Origin: Tachypleus tridentatus
Taxonomy: Eukaryota; Arthropoda; Merostomata; Xiphosura; Limulidae
Direction: 5' to 3'
DNA length: 64,000 nt
NCBI RefSeq assembly: GCF_004210375.1
Contig: NC_134834.1
Coordinates: 96,104,170-96,168,169 of the forward strand
How positions within the stretch are numbered: position 1 is the stretch's first letter; every line of letters starts with the position of its first letter. The notes beneath the pieces are model-generated. The model had not been told where the DNA came from, ran no database searches, and saw only the letters and a list, made by a program, of their open reading frames with translations. This document shows, one piece after another, positions 14,459-23,529 of the stretch. The position numbers and the translations under genes are program-made.

Positions 14459-14700
14459 ACCAGCATGGGCAACTCAATATCACCAGTTATAGCCAATATT
14501 TTTATGACACAAGTTGAAACACAAGCAATTAACACAGCATTACATCCACCACAACCCCTTTCAAACATGTAGTCAGCTTCCGGTCAGTTACCTCTTTTTT
14601 TTGTGAACCTGACGATGACCGAAGAAGATCGAAACGTTGTACGCTCTTATATGTAAAATATTTTCTCAACCCAAACGAGCCGTTTTTGCATATAAAAAAA
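14459..14700 (+). pseudogene. Penelope-like element, inverted RT piece and terminal segment
   Basis: On the plus strand, 14463-14570 encodes SMGNSISPVIANIFMTQVE, the PLE reverse-transcriptase segment that should lie just upstream of the YVDD motif on the same strand. Here it is on the opposite strand, head to head with the 3' half. It is followed at 14600-14700 by a terminal sequence (GACGATGACCGAAGAAGATC, then CGAAACGTTG) that also occurs in part near 35524. Confidence 0.7.
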
Positions 14701-14973
14701 AAAGGTAAAGAGGTTTTTCTAAAGCAGAACTTTATAGTGAAGATATTATAAATATAAAAGCAACACTAAAAGTAGTCATGTAGTAATTTCTCTGTGTTTA
14801 ATTGTATATATAGAAAGTTTTTCCTTAATTGTAATTATTTCTGTAATTTACAATGTATATGCATTACTTTTATCATGCACACGAGTAATAATTTACAAGC
14901 TTGGTCATTCCACTTATAACATATTTGCATGCTATTAAAAAGTAAATTACAAACCCTCCTTTCTTTTCTTTAG

Positions 14974-15121
14974 TATCCTCACAGGATCAGAATGTGGAAA
15001 CATCTCAATGTGCTATCTGTCTACAATCTTGTACACATACTGTAAAACTTTCATATCAACACATTTTTGTTTTTCTATGTGTTAAAGAAGTGGCAAATCA
15101 AAGTAAAACGTGTGTCAGAAG
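14974..15121 (+). pseudogene. RNF146-like pseudogene, RING exon
   Basis: RNF146 (Iduna) is a RING E3 ubiquitin ligase that recognises poly-ADP-ribosylated proteins through its WWE domain. This exon encodes a RING start, CAICLQSC, then a HIFVFLCVK segment. The acceptor is TTTCTTTTCTTTAG before 14974 (CACAG at 14980-14984 is an alternative) and the donor is AAG|GTGAGC at 15122. The RING is damaged: the Cys expected before QHIF is Tyr, the Cys expected after IF is Val, and the last Cys pair is disrupted by a short deletion/frameshift near 15108-15115. Retained splice sites mean this is a decayed duplicate gene, not a processed copy. No upstream exon was found. Confidence 0.72.
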
Positions 15122-15354
15122 GTGAGCTAAATATTTTTAAGGTGAATTTTCTGTTATATCAGTTAGAAAAACAAACAAACCTACATTATGTGGCATCCAT
15201 TGGATCAAATTTCAGTAGAATACTTAATGTGTAATTTGTACTTTCAAATTTTGGATTACTTTTCTTTGCAAAATTTGAAGCTTATATGAAACTACGTAAA
15301 TTTTTATAACCGTTTTTGTAAGCAATCTTTTATGGATTTTAGTCTTTAACTTAT

Positions 15355-15569
15355 TGATAAAAATGTAAGACCAATGATAACATCGTGAGAGACTCTATGA
15401 TAAAAATGTAAGGCCAATGATAACATCATGAGATACTTTATGATAAGAGTGTAAGGCCAATGATAACATTATGAGATACTTTATGATAAAAATGTAAGGC
15501 CAATGATAACATCATGAGATACTTTATGATAAAAATGTAAGGCCAATGATAACATCATGAGAGACTTTG
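15355..15569 (+). repeat. Five tandem copies of a 43-bp unit
   Basis: The unit TGATAAAAATGTAAGGCCAA... repeats at 15355, 15398, 15441, 15484 and 15527 with a constant 43-bp period and one to five differences per copy. It lies in the first retained intron of the RNF146-like locus. Confidence 0.92.
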
Positions 15570-15739
15570 TTTTTCTTAATTTTTTATCTCATTTAAGCAA
15601 AGATTTACTAAATGACTTTTATTATGACCTATCATGATAGTTTTAGTCTTTGTTTTTATTAAATATTATATTTTTTACTCTTAAGAAGTGTACTTATATT
15701 TAATATCAGTTTTGTTTATGTTTCTTTTTCCTTTTCCAG

Positions 15740-15774
15740 ATTGTGTATAATTTTGAATTCTTATCGACTGAGAA
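15740..15774 (+). pseudogene. RNF146-like pseudogene, short linker exon
   Basis: A 35-nt segment between an acceptor (CTTTTTCCTTTTCCAG) and a donor (GTGAGA at 15775). Joined to the RING exon in the shifted frame it reads CQKIVYNFEFLSTE, in the position where RNF146 has the end of the RING and the start of the linker to WWE. The call is supported mainly by position and splice signals. Confidence 0.5.
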
Positions 15775-15934
15775 GTGAGAAAATACAATTACCAAAAGAT
15801 AATGTATTCTTTTAAGTAATTTGGAGTTTTCTTATAGCTGTTGGATCTGCTGAATAATTTTTAATCTTATACATTTATATACATTTCTTTCAAAGAAGTT
15901 CAACCAAATTCTTGGAAACTAACCTTGCTTTCAG

Positions 15935-16086
15935 TTGAAAGCCTTGGAACTACACTTGTCTTTTAAGATGGTTACCAGTAGTTTTATGAAGGACATAATG
16001 GCTGGTTGCAGTGTGATGAGAGAACCAGTGGAAATCTTGAAGCTGCTTTCAAAGGAGGAAAAACTAGTTATTGTGGTTTTAAAGTA
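15935..16086 (+). pseudogene. RNF146-like pseudogene, WWE exon
   Basis: In the frame starting TTT TAT GAA GGA the exon encodes FYEGHNGWLQCDERTSGNLE, a clear WWE-domain signature of the RNF146 type; the WWE domain binds the iso-ADP-ribose unit of poly-ADP-ribose. The codon before it is TAG where RNF146 relatives have Trp, and another stop (TAA) lies a few codons upstream. The second conserved Trp of the name-giving motif is Leu. The acceptor is TTGCTTTCAG before 15935; donors at 16084 or 16087 are possible. The C-terminal half of WWE was not found with confidence. Confidence 0.75.
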
Positions 16087-17140
16087 GTAAGGTTGTTGTT
16101 GTTGTTTGTTTTTACTTACTGCAGATGTTAACTATTATACAGTTACAACATGTATAATAGTTTTTTTATTATTACTAAATTGAAACTTGTTGTAAAATAT
16201 CCAAAGGATTTTTCCAAATTATGCATTGACAAGTCAACTTACCTGTTTTGTTCACCTTGACTTAAACCATGCACTTTTACCTTTTAAAGTAGATTTTCTT
16301 GGCACACTTCCTTATTTTGGTAGTTGCTAGTTTGTGCTTGTTGATGTTTGGATAGTTGAAATAAATGTTATTTTGCAGATTTTTAAAAGTACCATAAATA
16401 GAAATTCAAAAACAATGAAAGATAAAAACAGTCTTTTGTACTTTTTAGTCCTCACCTTTCACCCATTAACATTACTTTGTGTGTACAAATCAGGTATAGA
16501 TGTACAGAGAAAACGTAACATGCCAAGTTTTCCACTTATAATTGCAGAAGATATTTTGATTCTTTTTACTAGCCTCCTGGTGTTATTGGTTAATGTATTA
16601 ATTTTATTCCCAATGTGTGTGTGTGTATATATTTACAAAGATTTTGCAAATTGATTTTGTAGAATTCAGTTGCATTTGTAGTGAATTATATAGCTGTTGT
16701 TACTAGATGTATACTTTAATGATACTTCCCAAGTCTGATTTTATAGCTGTATGAAATTCTCTACAGAAAGTGTAGTTACAACTTTTATATTTAATACAAT
16801 GTGCAAACAGTTATATTATTTCAATGAAATGCGAAAATCGACCTATTATGTTTTGGTTTTAATAAATTACAAATGGTAATAAACCCACTCTATTTCTGGA
16901 TAAAGTGTTTCAGAAGTTAAGAATTCTTTTCCTGAATGGTTTAGGAGAAGCACAAATTAAAACATTATCTTGATAGAAAAAATGCAAATGCAACTAATTT
17001 AGAAATACTCAGGAAAGTTTGTAAGTCATATTAATAAAGATAATGAATTTATTTAGTTGCTTTATTTCATATTTGTTGGGTTTTTTCTTTACTAGATTTG
17101 AAGTGGGAGGTTTTGATTGCTAGTCTTCTTTACACTGTAG

Positions 17141-17345
17141 ATTTTCAATATGTGGTTCAGATGATGAGACTACAGAATCAGAAGACTCTACCAAAACTGA
17201 CATTGAATCTGACTTTTCCATCAATTGGGTGGAAGTAGATACAAAAGTTTCAGCTGTATCTCTTGTCTGTACCCAATGGAGACATGCTGATAAACAATCT
17301 AAAAACACTTCTAGTCCAACAAACACCACACCTCAGTCCTGGTAA
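17141..17345 (+). pseudogene. Possible last exon of the RNF146-like locus
   Basis: After a pyrimidine-rich acceptor (TCTTCTTTACACTGTAG) the frame stays open for 67 codons to TAA at 17343-17345. It encodes an acidic Ser/Thr-rich stretch (CGSDDETTESEDSTKTDIES) followed by a Trp-containing tail. Composition is protein-like and unlike the surrounding AT-rich text. Assignment to RNF146 is by position only; it could be a separate gene remnant. No other exon is evident downstream. Confidence 0.35.
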
Positions 17346-17523
17346 TCAAAGCAATGAAAGTTGTATTCCACCTACTGCTGATCGATCTGAGTAGGATAAT
17401 AAGAATTGAATGCTACTTGACTGAAGCCATATATATAATCTTATAGTGAACAACATTACCAATACTTTTGTTGGTCGGAATCATTCAACTGCGATAATAG
17501 CCTCACAGACACTTATTACATTG

Positions 17524-17820
17524 TCTGTGCTGTGTTAGTTCTATGAACATTCCTGCAAGTACCTTCTCTGTGCTGGATAAATTTCATGAGCATTCCTGCA
17601 AGTACCTTTTCTGTGCTGGATAAGTTCCATGAACATTCCTGCAAATACCATGTCTGTGCTGTATAAGTTCTGTGAACATTCCTGCAAGTACCTTCTCTGT
17701 GCTAGATAAGTTCCATGAACATTCCTGCAAGTACCATGTCTGTGTTGTATTAGTTTCATGAACATTCCTGCAGGTACCTTCTCTGTGCTGGATAAGTTCC
17801 ATGAACATTCCTGCAAGTAT
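17524..17820 (+). repeat. Seven tandem copies of a 43-bp unit
   Basis: The unit contains ATTCCTGCAAGTACCTTCTC and repeats with starts at 17549, 17592, 17635, 17678, 17721, 17764 and 17807, a constant 43-bp period. Two sub-variants alternate (ACCTTCTCTGTGCTGGAT and ACCATGTCTGTGCTGTAT types). Because 43 is not a multiple of three, each frame runs through all units in turn, which creates spurious open frames on the minus strand. Confidence 0.93.
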
Positions 17821-19555
17821 GAAAATTTCTTAAAAGTTCTAGAATCTATAAAAGAACTGTTGATAGTAGAGTGACATCTCTAGATTTTTGTCCTATGTGA
17901 CATAACGCTGTCAGTCAACAAACTTAATGTTCTTCCAAACCATGAACACTCTTACACACGTAGAGTCATTTGAAGAATTACTTGGTTTTAATAAATAATG
18001 GTATAAAAATTTATTATGCACTGCCGAATACCAAAAATATTTTTGTTTTGCTTTTATTATACTGAGAACTGTGTACCAATTGTGTCATAAAGGTGATAAT
18101 GTAATTTTTAGTTTTTATAATTTGTTATAAATATGTTTAGTAAACTTAGGTTCTTAATTAATTAGAAGTTTTGTCTAACTTGTCTTTGTAACACTTAAAA
18201 TATATCATGAGATTTATTTTGTATAGACTGATATGATATTTGAAAGAATAAGATGTTTCTCATTTCATGTACATTGTTTTATTACAAAACAGTTGTGTAT
18301 TTGTAGGTTCTGCATATTATAAGTTGCAACACTGCGACAGTGACTTACTAGTCATAGCTTTTGGTTTTTTGTTCTTTTCATTAGGTGTAATACAATGAGA
18401 AATATCCTTTCATTCCCCCCAAAAAATCATGGAAGTTTCATTAACATGATCACCAGGATACTTGTTTTTGTCATTTTAATATCTGTTATCTGGATTTGCT
18501 GAGTTAAATTTTTAGAGGTAAAGGTAAGTGCATTCAGTACTTTAGGAGAAATGTCAGAGAACAATTGTACCATATATTTATTTAGTTCACCTTGAAATTA
18601 TTAGTGTTTCAGAACTTTATACATTATTGATTAACTATAAGTAACTACTTATTGGACTCAGTTGTATCTGTAAGATATTGTTTATAGTAGCTTTTCTGTG
18701 TTATATTTTAGGAACATAATTTTGGATCTAATTTCAGTTTTCACTGACTGATGGTTCAAATATTTTTTAACTCATTTGCTTGTTGGTACATAGTTGATAA
18801 AGTATGCTTTTGTCTAAAAATAGTCTTTGTTGAGCCTTTCATTTAAGAATTTTCCATGAGAATTATGGAATGACAATTTTTCTGCCATTTCAATAAGTAC
18901 GGCAAATCCTGTGCTTACCTGCTGACACTTCCATATTATTTTTAAGAAAATTCTACATTTCTAAGACAAGTGATTTGAATGACACAAAAGATGTCAGAAG
19001 AATAGACGTGTTATAATTAACTACAGCAGCAACCAAGATAAATTATATTTGTGGGGAAAATCAGCATGCAGTAATGATGTGTACTGGCTTGAGATTTAGC
19101 ACTTATAGGTGTACAATAATGTTGTTCATTAAGCCTAATTATGACTGTTTAAGCAAGTCAAAAGCTAGTTTTAATAAAATAATTTGGATTCCTCATGTGA
19201 ATGTGGTGAAAACTTTTTTTTTTCATTCTCGTTTAATATCAGTCACATTATTTATTATCTCTTTGAGTAACCTTTTATGCTGGGAAAATAAATCTTTATA
19301 AGAAAAGAAACTTATCAAATTCAAAATAATATATTAATTTTTGGAACGTGCATTAATGCTGGGTGAACAGAACTAACTGTAAAATCTGCAATCTCATACC
19401 CAACATGTTGATATCTATGATACAGGATTAATTATACACGTGCAGATCTGAAACAAATCAAACTTACCTGAATAAACTTTTATTGTATTATAGTAATGTA
19501 ATATGCAGTTGCATTTAACGAATATGTTTATTGTCCCCTTCAAGTGAATTCACGT
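17821..19555. other. Intergenic, AT-rich
   Basis: No coding, RNA or repeat feature was recognised. Open frames here are short and lack any familiar motif. Confidence 0.5.
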
Positions 19556-20054
19556 ACTGGTGAGAGGACCTCCCAGAGAAGGTTCTGGACTTTCAGTTTA
19601 CCTCCAATTGAATCTGAACATCAACCCACATGTTTGCCATGAAGAAGAGAAGAGGATCCTGGTAAATGAGGGGTTAAACACCAACTCGACATTTTGGTTG
19701 TGAATTCCTGTAAATGTGTAGCTTTGGGGTAGCCCTCCAGGAGAAGTTGGTTTGGTCCCCTTGGGCTATAGTCAACTGAGTACCAATGTTGGACGTTCTC
19801 AGCAGGTGTTGTGGAAATTGTGTCTGATGCTAGTGTTTGGGTATAGTGCTCACAAAACTCTAGTGTTACTGCAGTGTCCTTGTTTGGCATTGTAGTATGT
19901 CCCTTTTTTAAGGCTCCATAGTGGGTAGTGTCAGTGGGCAGTGGAATCTCCTGTCTTTGACATGGATACCTCAATCAGATTATTGGAGAACGACCACGCA
20001 TGATGACTCTATTGCACAGTACAATTCTACACCTCATTTTCTTATCCTTCACTT

Positions 20055-20345
20055 AAAATGGATTAGAGAGGCTTGCTGACTCTCCCCCAGATCAGTCAGG
20101 AAGTTGCATTCTGGAGACATTTTGGTAGAAACATCTATATTACAACACACAAAACTCCTCCTGAATATGAAGGACATTGGGGATATACTAATCGAGGTTA
20201 CTCCCCATGCTACTTTGAATATCTTCAGAGGTGTTATTGTTGAGAGGGATTTAAAGAACATTCCTGAGATGGAGATCCTCACTGGTTTCTGTAGCCAAGG
20301 CAGTTCTGTAGCGCACTGTACCTACCCTTGTAAGGATGTAATGAT
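20055..20345 (+). pseudogene. LINE family 1 ORF1 N-terminal fragment
   Basis: Encodes RGVIVERDLKNIPEMEIL, resembling the conserved region ahead of the zinc knuckles in jockey-type gag proteins. The zinc knuckles themselves are deleted. The same region in the other family 1 copy lies at 5540-5690. Confidence 0.75.
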
Positions 20346-20949
20346 GTTGCTCACAAATGTTGTTATTTTGGTCCAACTGCTCCTTTATCAGTGCTGTTCT
20401 GGAACTTGATCTTGACATCATCTGTATGCCATTGATAATGACTATAGCAGCAGTGACTAACTGTATTGTCTAGGCAGCTGCTGAATCTATTCCTCAAATT
20501 TTTACATGTTTCCATGGTATCCTCGTACATAGTATAATCCTGCCTTCCAAATGGCATGGAAGGCTTAAAAATGGGCCTAGAATACCTTTTGTAGGAATCC
20601 AACACTTTCAAACAACATTGTTTTTCAGCAGACCTGTGCCAGTGTTCAGGAGGAAAGACGTCAAAAACAGAAAGAATCTTGAATCAAGTTAACAACTAAC
20701 AACTATTCTACCACCAGTTCCAAAATCATATGTGACAAGAATCAAAAGGTCATAGTGCATTATACTTCCCTCTTCTTTCGATCTTACTCTATGATGTCCA
20801 AGAAGCTGCTGATACTCTCAGAGAAAGGCGTTCTCATGCACCTAGCACTTCTGTTTCATCCACATCTTCTTGGCCATCATGTCTCGGGCACAGCAATCGC
20901 CTCCTTTCTTTGGAACCATTCGTCTTGATGACTATAATCGCCCATTTAC

Positions 20950-21360
20950 ACTGGTGGAACTCAAGTTTGGTCATCATCAATCTAGCGGTACATAGTTAGA
21001 CCTGATGATATTTACCACGAGATGCTGCACTATCTTTCTCCTGTCTCTGTTACTATTATTCAGGTTGTTTTTAATTAGATATGACAGGAGAATGCTTTTC
21101 CAGATACCTGACACAAAGCTATTGTCTTCCCTTTACCTAAGCCTGAGAAGGATCCAAAGATTCCTTTAAACTCTCGTCCAATTGCTTTGGCAAACTGTGT
21201 CTGTAAGGTCTTAGAGAAGATGGTTAATGCTCGTCGTATTTTGTTCTTCGAACCAAACGATCTCCTTTCACCCAACCAGTGTGGGTTCCAATAACAGTGG
21301 TCCACCATGGATGACCTGATTTGACTTGAAACATCGATCAGAGAAGCCTTTATCAAGTGA
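20950..21360 (+). pseudogene. LINE family 1 ORF2, RT N-terminal fragment
   Basis: Several frames together match the RT palm start of the copy at 7780-8170, including a segment before motif A. Motif A and the YxDD motif are absent because of the deletion at about 21380. Confidence 0.75.
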
Positions 21361-21379
21361 CAACATCCTTTTTTTTCGT

Positions 21380-21703
21380 ATTATTTTACCTTGGAAAGAC
21401 TTACCATCTGGAGGTACGGCATTGTGTGAGACCAGATCAGACCTTCTGTTGCTCTTTAGCCGTTTTGTTGGCAACGCTACACATAGGTCACAGTTTTTAA
21501 CTCATCGTTTATTTTTATCTGGGACTGATGCACCAATGCGTGATCTTTGTGACACTCAAGTCACAATAGCCCACATTTTACTGATCGACGGCACCATTTC
21601 AGATATGTTTTTCCCTGACAGTACGATTTACGATGGTGACGCTGTCCACCTTACCTGTATTTTTAAATATTTAAGATTTACTGCTGTTTTAACGTCTATT
21701 TAA
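21380..21703 (+). pseudogene. LINE family 1 ORF2 C-terminal fragment
   Basis: This piece encodes LPSGGTALCETR, LTHRLFLSGTDAPMRDLCDT and QVTIAHILL, the Cys/His-containing C-terminal region after the RNase H-like part of jockey-type ORF2 proteins. It is open to the TAA at 21701-21703, which is probably the natural stop. Confidence 0.75.
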
Positions 21704-21805
21704 GTTTTTGTCTGCTTTTTGAAATTTCTTTAGTTTTACCTTGACCAATTTTTTTTTTACATTTTACAACGATTTCACTTTTACGTTGGTTTTTTTTACC
21801 AGCTG

Positions 21806-21860
21806 TTTGACGCAGATAGCCTAGTTGCTTTGCGCCAATAAACACCAAACAGCCATGATG
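21806..21860 (+). other. LINE family 1 3' terminal hairpin
   Basis: CGCA-gat-AGC-ctagtt-GCT-t-TGCG at 21811-21834 can fold into a stem with one asymmetric internal loop. The same sequence, with GGCGCA/TGCGCC stem ends, occurs in reverse at 57140-57195. The SINE tails carry the same layout. Confidence 0.75.
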
Positions 21861-22022
21861 TTTGTTGTAAACGTCAATGGCTAATATTGAATTTTACAAG
21901 ATAACTGATTTTTTATTATTATTGGATATCTGAGTGTCCTATGCATGGTATAAAACTTCCAAGTTATAATTTTATATTTTCAATCAGTCATATATGTGTT
22001 ATGATGACTTCAAAAGTGGTTA

Positions 22023-22299
22023 CTGTTTTTTGGTTTTGAATTTCGCGTAAAGCTACAAGAGGGCTATCTGTGCTAGCCGTCCCTAATTTAGCAGTGTAAG
22101 ACTAGAAAGAAGGCACTTAGTCATCATAAACGACCGCCAACTCTTAAAGTACTCTTTTACCAACGACTAGTAGGATTGACCATAACATTATAACGCCCCC
22201 ACGGCTGAAAGGGCAAATACATTTGGTGTAAAGAGGATTCGAACCCGCGACCCTCAGATTACGAGTCGAGTGCCTTAACCACCTGGCCATACCGAGTAC
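22023..22299 (-). mobile_element. SINE-A, full length, with TSD
   Basis: Complete reverse-orientation copy. The direct repeat AGTGGTTA flanks it at 22015-22022 and 22300-22307. Confidence 0.9.
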
Positions 22300-22489
22300 A
22301 GTGGTTATTAACATGAATGTTTACCATGATTACATTTAAGAAACATTGTTTCAAACATCTTTCCACTACCTGTCAATTTTTTTTTTAAAATTCTTGTTGA
22401 AACTATTTTCTTATATCAATTATTAATTCAGCCAAAGTAATCTTTTATTAATCTAGGCGACATTGAAAATGGGCTCTGTGTAATATGAG

Positions 22490-22558
22490 GATAGCGACTT
22501 CGAATCCCGTAACACCAAACATACTCGCTCTTTCAGCCGTGGGGGCGTTATGCTAAGG
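22490..22558 (+). mobile_element. SINE-A internal fragment
   Basis: A 65-70 bp piece with the B-box-like TTCGAATCCC, the junction ACCAAACATACTCGCTC and TTTCAGCCGTGGGGGCGTTA. Head and tail are missing. Confidence 0.75.
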
Positions 22559-22607
22559 GGTTTTATAATGTTATAAATATTATATATAAAATTAAATATA
22601 ATATTAA

Positions 22608-22878
22608 GGCCCTGCATGGCCAAGCGTGTTAAGGCGTTGGACTCGTAATTCGAGGGTCACGGGTTTGAATCCGGGTCGCACCAAACATGCTCGCCCTTTC
22701 AGCCGTGGGGGCGTTATAATGTTACGGTCAATCCCACTATTCGTTAGTAAAAGAATAACCCAAGAGTGGCAGTGGGTGGTGATGACTAGCTGCCTTCCCT
22801 CTAGTCTTGCACTGCAAAATTAGGGACGGCTAGCACAGATAGCACTCGTGTAGTTTTGCGCGAAATTCAAACCAAACG
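22608..22878 (+). mobile_element. SINE-A, full length
   Basis: Starts GGCCCTGCATGGCCAAGCGT, has the A-box-like and B-box-like (GGGTTTGAATCC) segments of a tRNA-like head, and ends in the usual tail. No clear target duplication is visible. Confidence 0.9.
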
Positions 22879-23230
22879 TAAAAAATGCTATCTTATCTAT
22901 CAGTATGCTTCTAGTGTATTTTAAGTCTTCCATAGATGTTTCAGGTGATCTTTGAAAAAGATGTTTCATTTTCTAACTAAATCATATTTTCAAAAATCCA
23001 GCAAAGGAAAAAGTAATGTTAAAAACCAATAAATATAGCAATATTTTACATCGGTTTTTGAAGTGAAAAGATCAATCTACAAAATATACTGGTAAATTAT
23101 TTATGTAAATACCAAGTTTCTGCATTCTTTGAAACTAATTTATTATTATTTTTTTATCCACTGTACATACAATAACATTTCTTTACAAAATGTTTTCGGA
23201 GTTACACGAACGAGCTTTATTCTTTTCATT
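22879..23230. other. Intergenic, AT-rich
   Basis: Nothing recognisable was seen between the two flanking SINE copies. Confidence 0.5.
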
Positions 23231-23242
23231 ATTGAGTGTACT

Positions 23243-23517
23243 TTTTTTTTTTTTAAATTTCGCGCAAAGCAACTCGAGGGCTATCTGCGCTAGCCGTCCC
23301 TAATTTAGTAGTGTAAGACTAGAGGGAAGGTAGCTAGTCATCACCACCCACTGCCAACTCTTGGGCTACTCTTTTACCAACGAATAGTAGGATTGATTGT
23401 AACATTATAACGCCCCCACGCCTGGGAGGGCGAGCATGTTTGGCGCGCTGGGGATTCGATCCCGCGACCCTCAAATTACGAGTCGCAAGCCTAAACACGC
23501 TTGGTCCTGCCGGGCCT
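23243..23517 (-). mobile_element. SINE-A, full length, with TSD
   Basis: Complete reverse copy with a T-rich (A-rich on its own strand) end. The flanks ATTGAGTGTACT (23231-23242) and ATTAAGTGTACT (23518-23529) match at 11 of 12 bases. Confidence 0.9.
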
Positions 23518-23529
23518 ATTAAGTGTACT

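Larger units (their letters stand above)
19560..21860 (+). mobile_element. Jockey-like LINE, family 1, internally deleted copy with 3' end
   Basis: The copy has a possible 5' UTR (19560-20050) and the start of ORF1 (20055-20345, with RGVIVERDLKNIPEMEILTGF as the recognisable part). It then jumps near 20350 to the region before the RT, runs through a damaged RT start (20950-21360), and jumps near 21380 to the ORF2 C-terminus. Endonuclease and the RT active site are missing. The last 50 bp (21806-21855) form the hairpin tail and end GCGCCAATAAACACCAAAC. The matching parts align with 5395-8170, so both belong to one family. Confidence 0.82.

Noticed and set aside
15355..15569. CRISPR-like array
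   Set aside because: Units are contiguous tandem repeats with no variable spacers, and the context is animal DNA.
17541..17816. Repetitive 91- and 74-residue minus-strand frames
   Set aside because: They are produced by the 43-bp tandem repeat read through all three frames, not by a gene.
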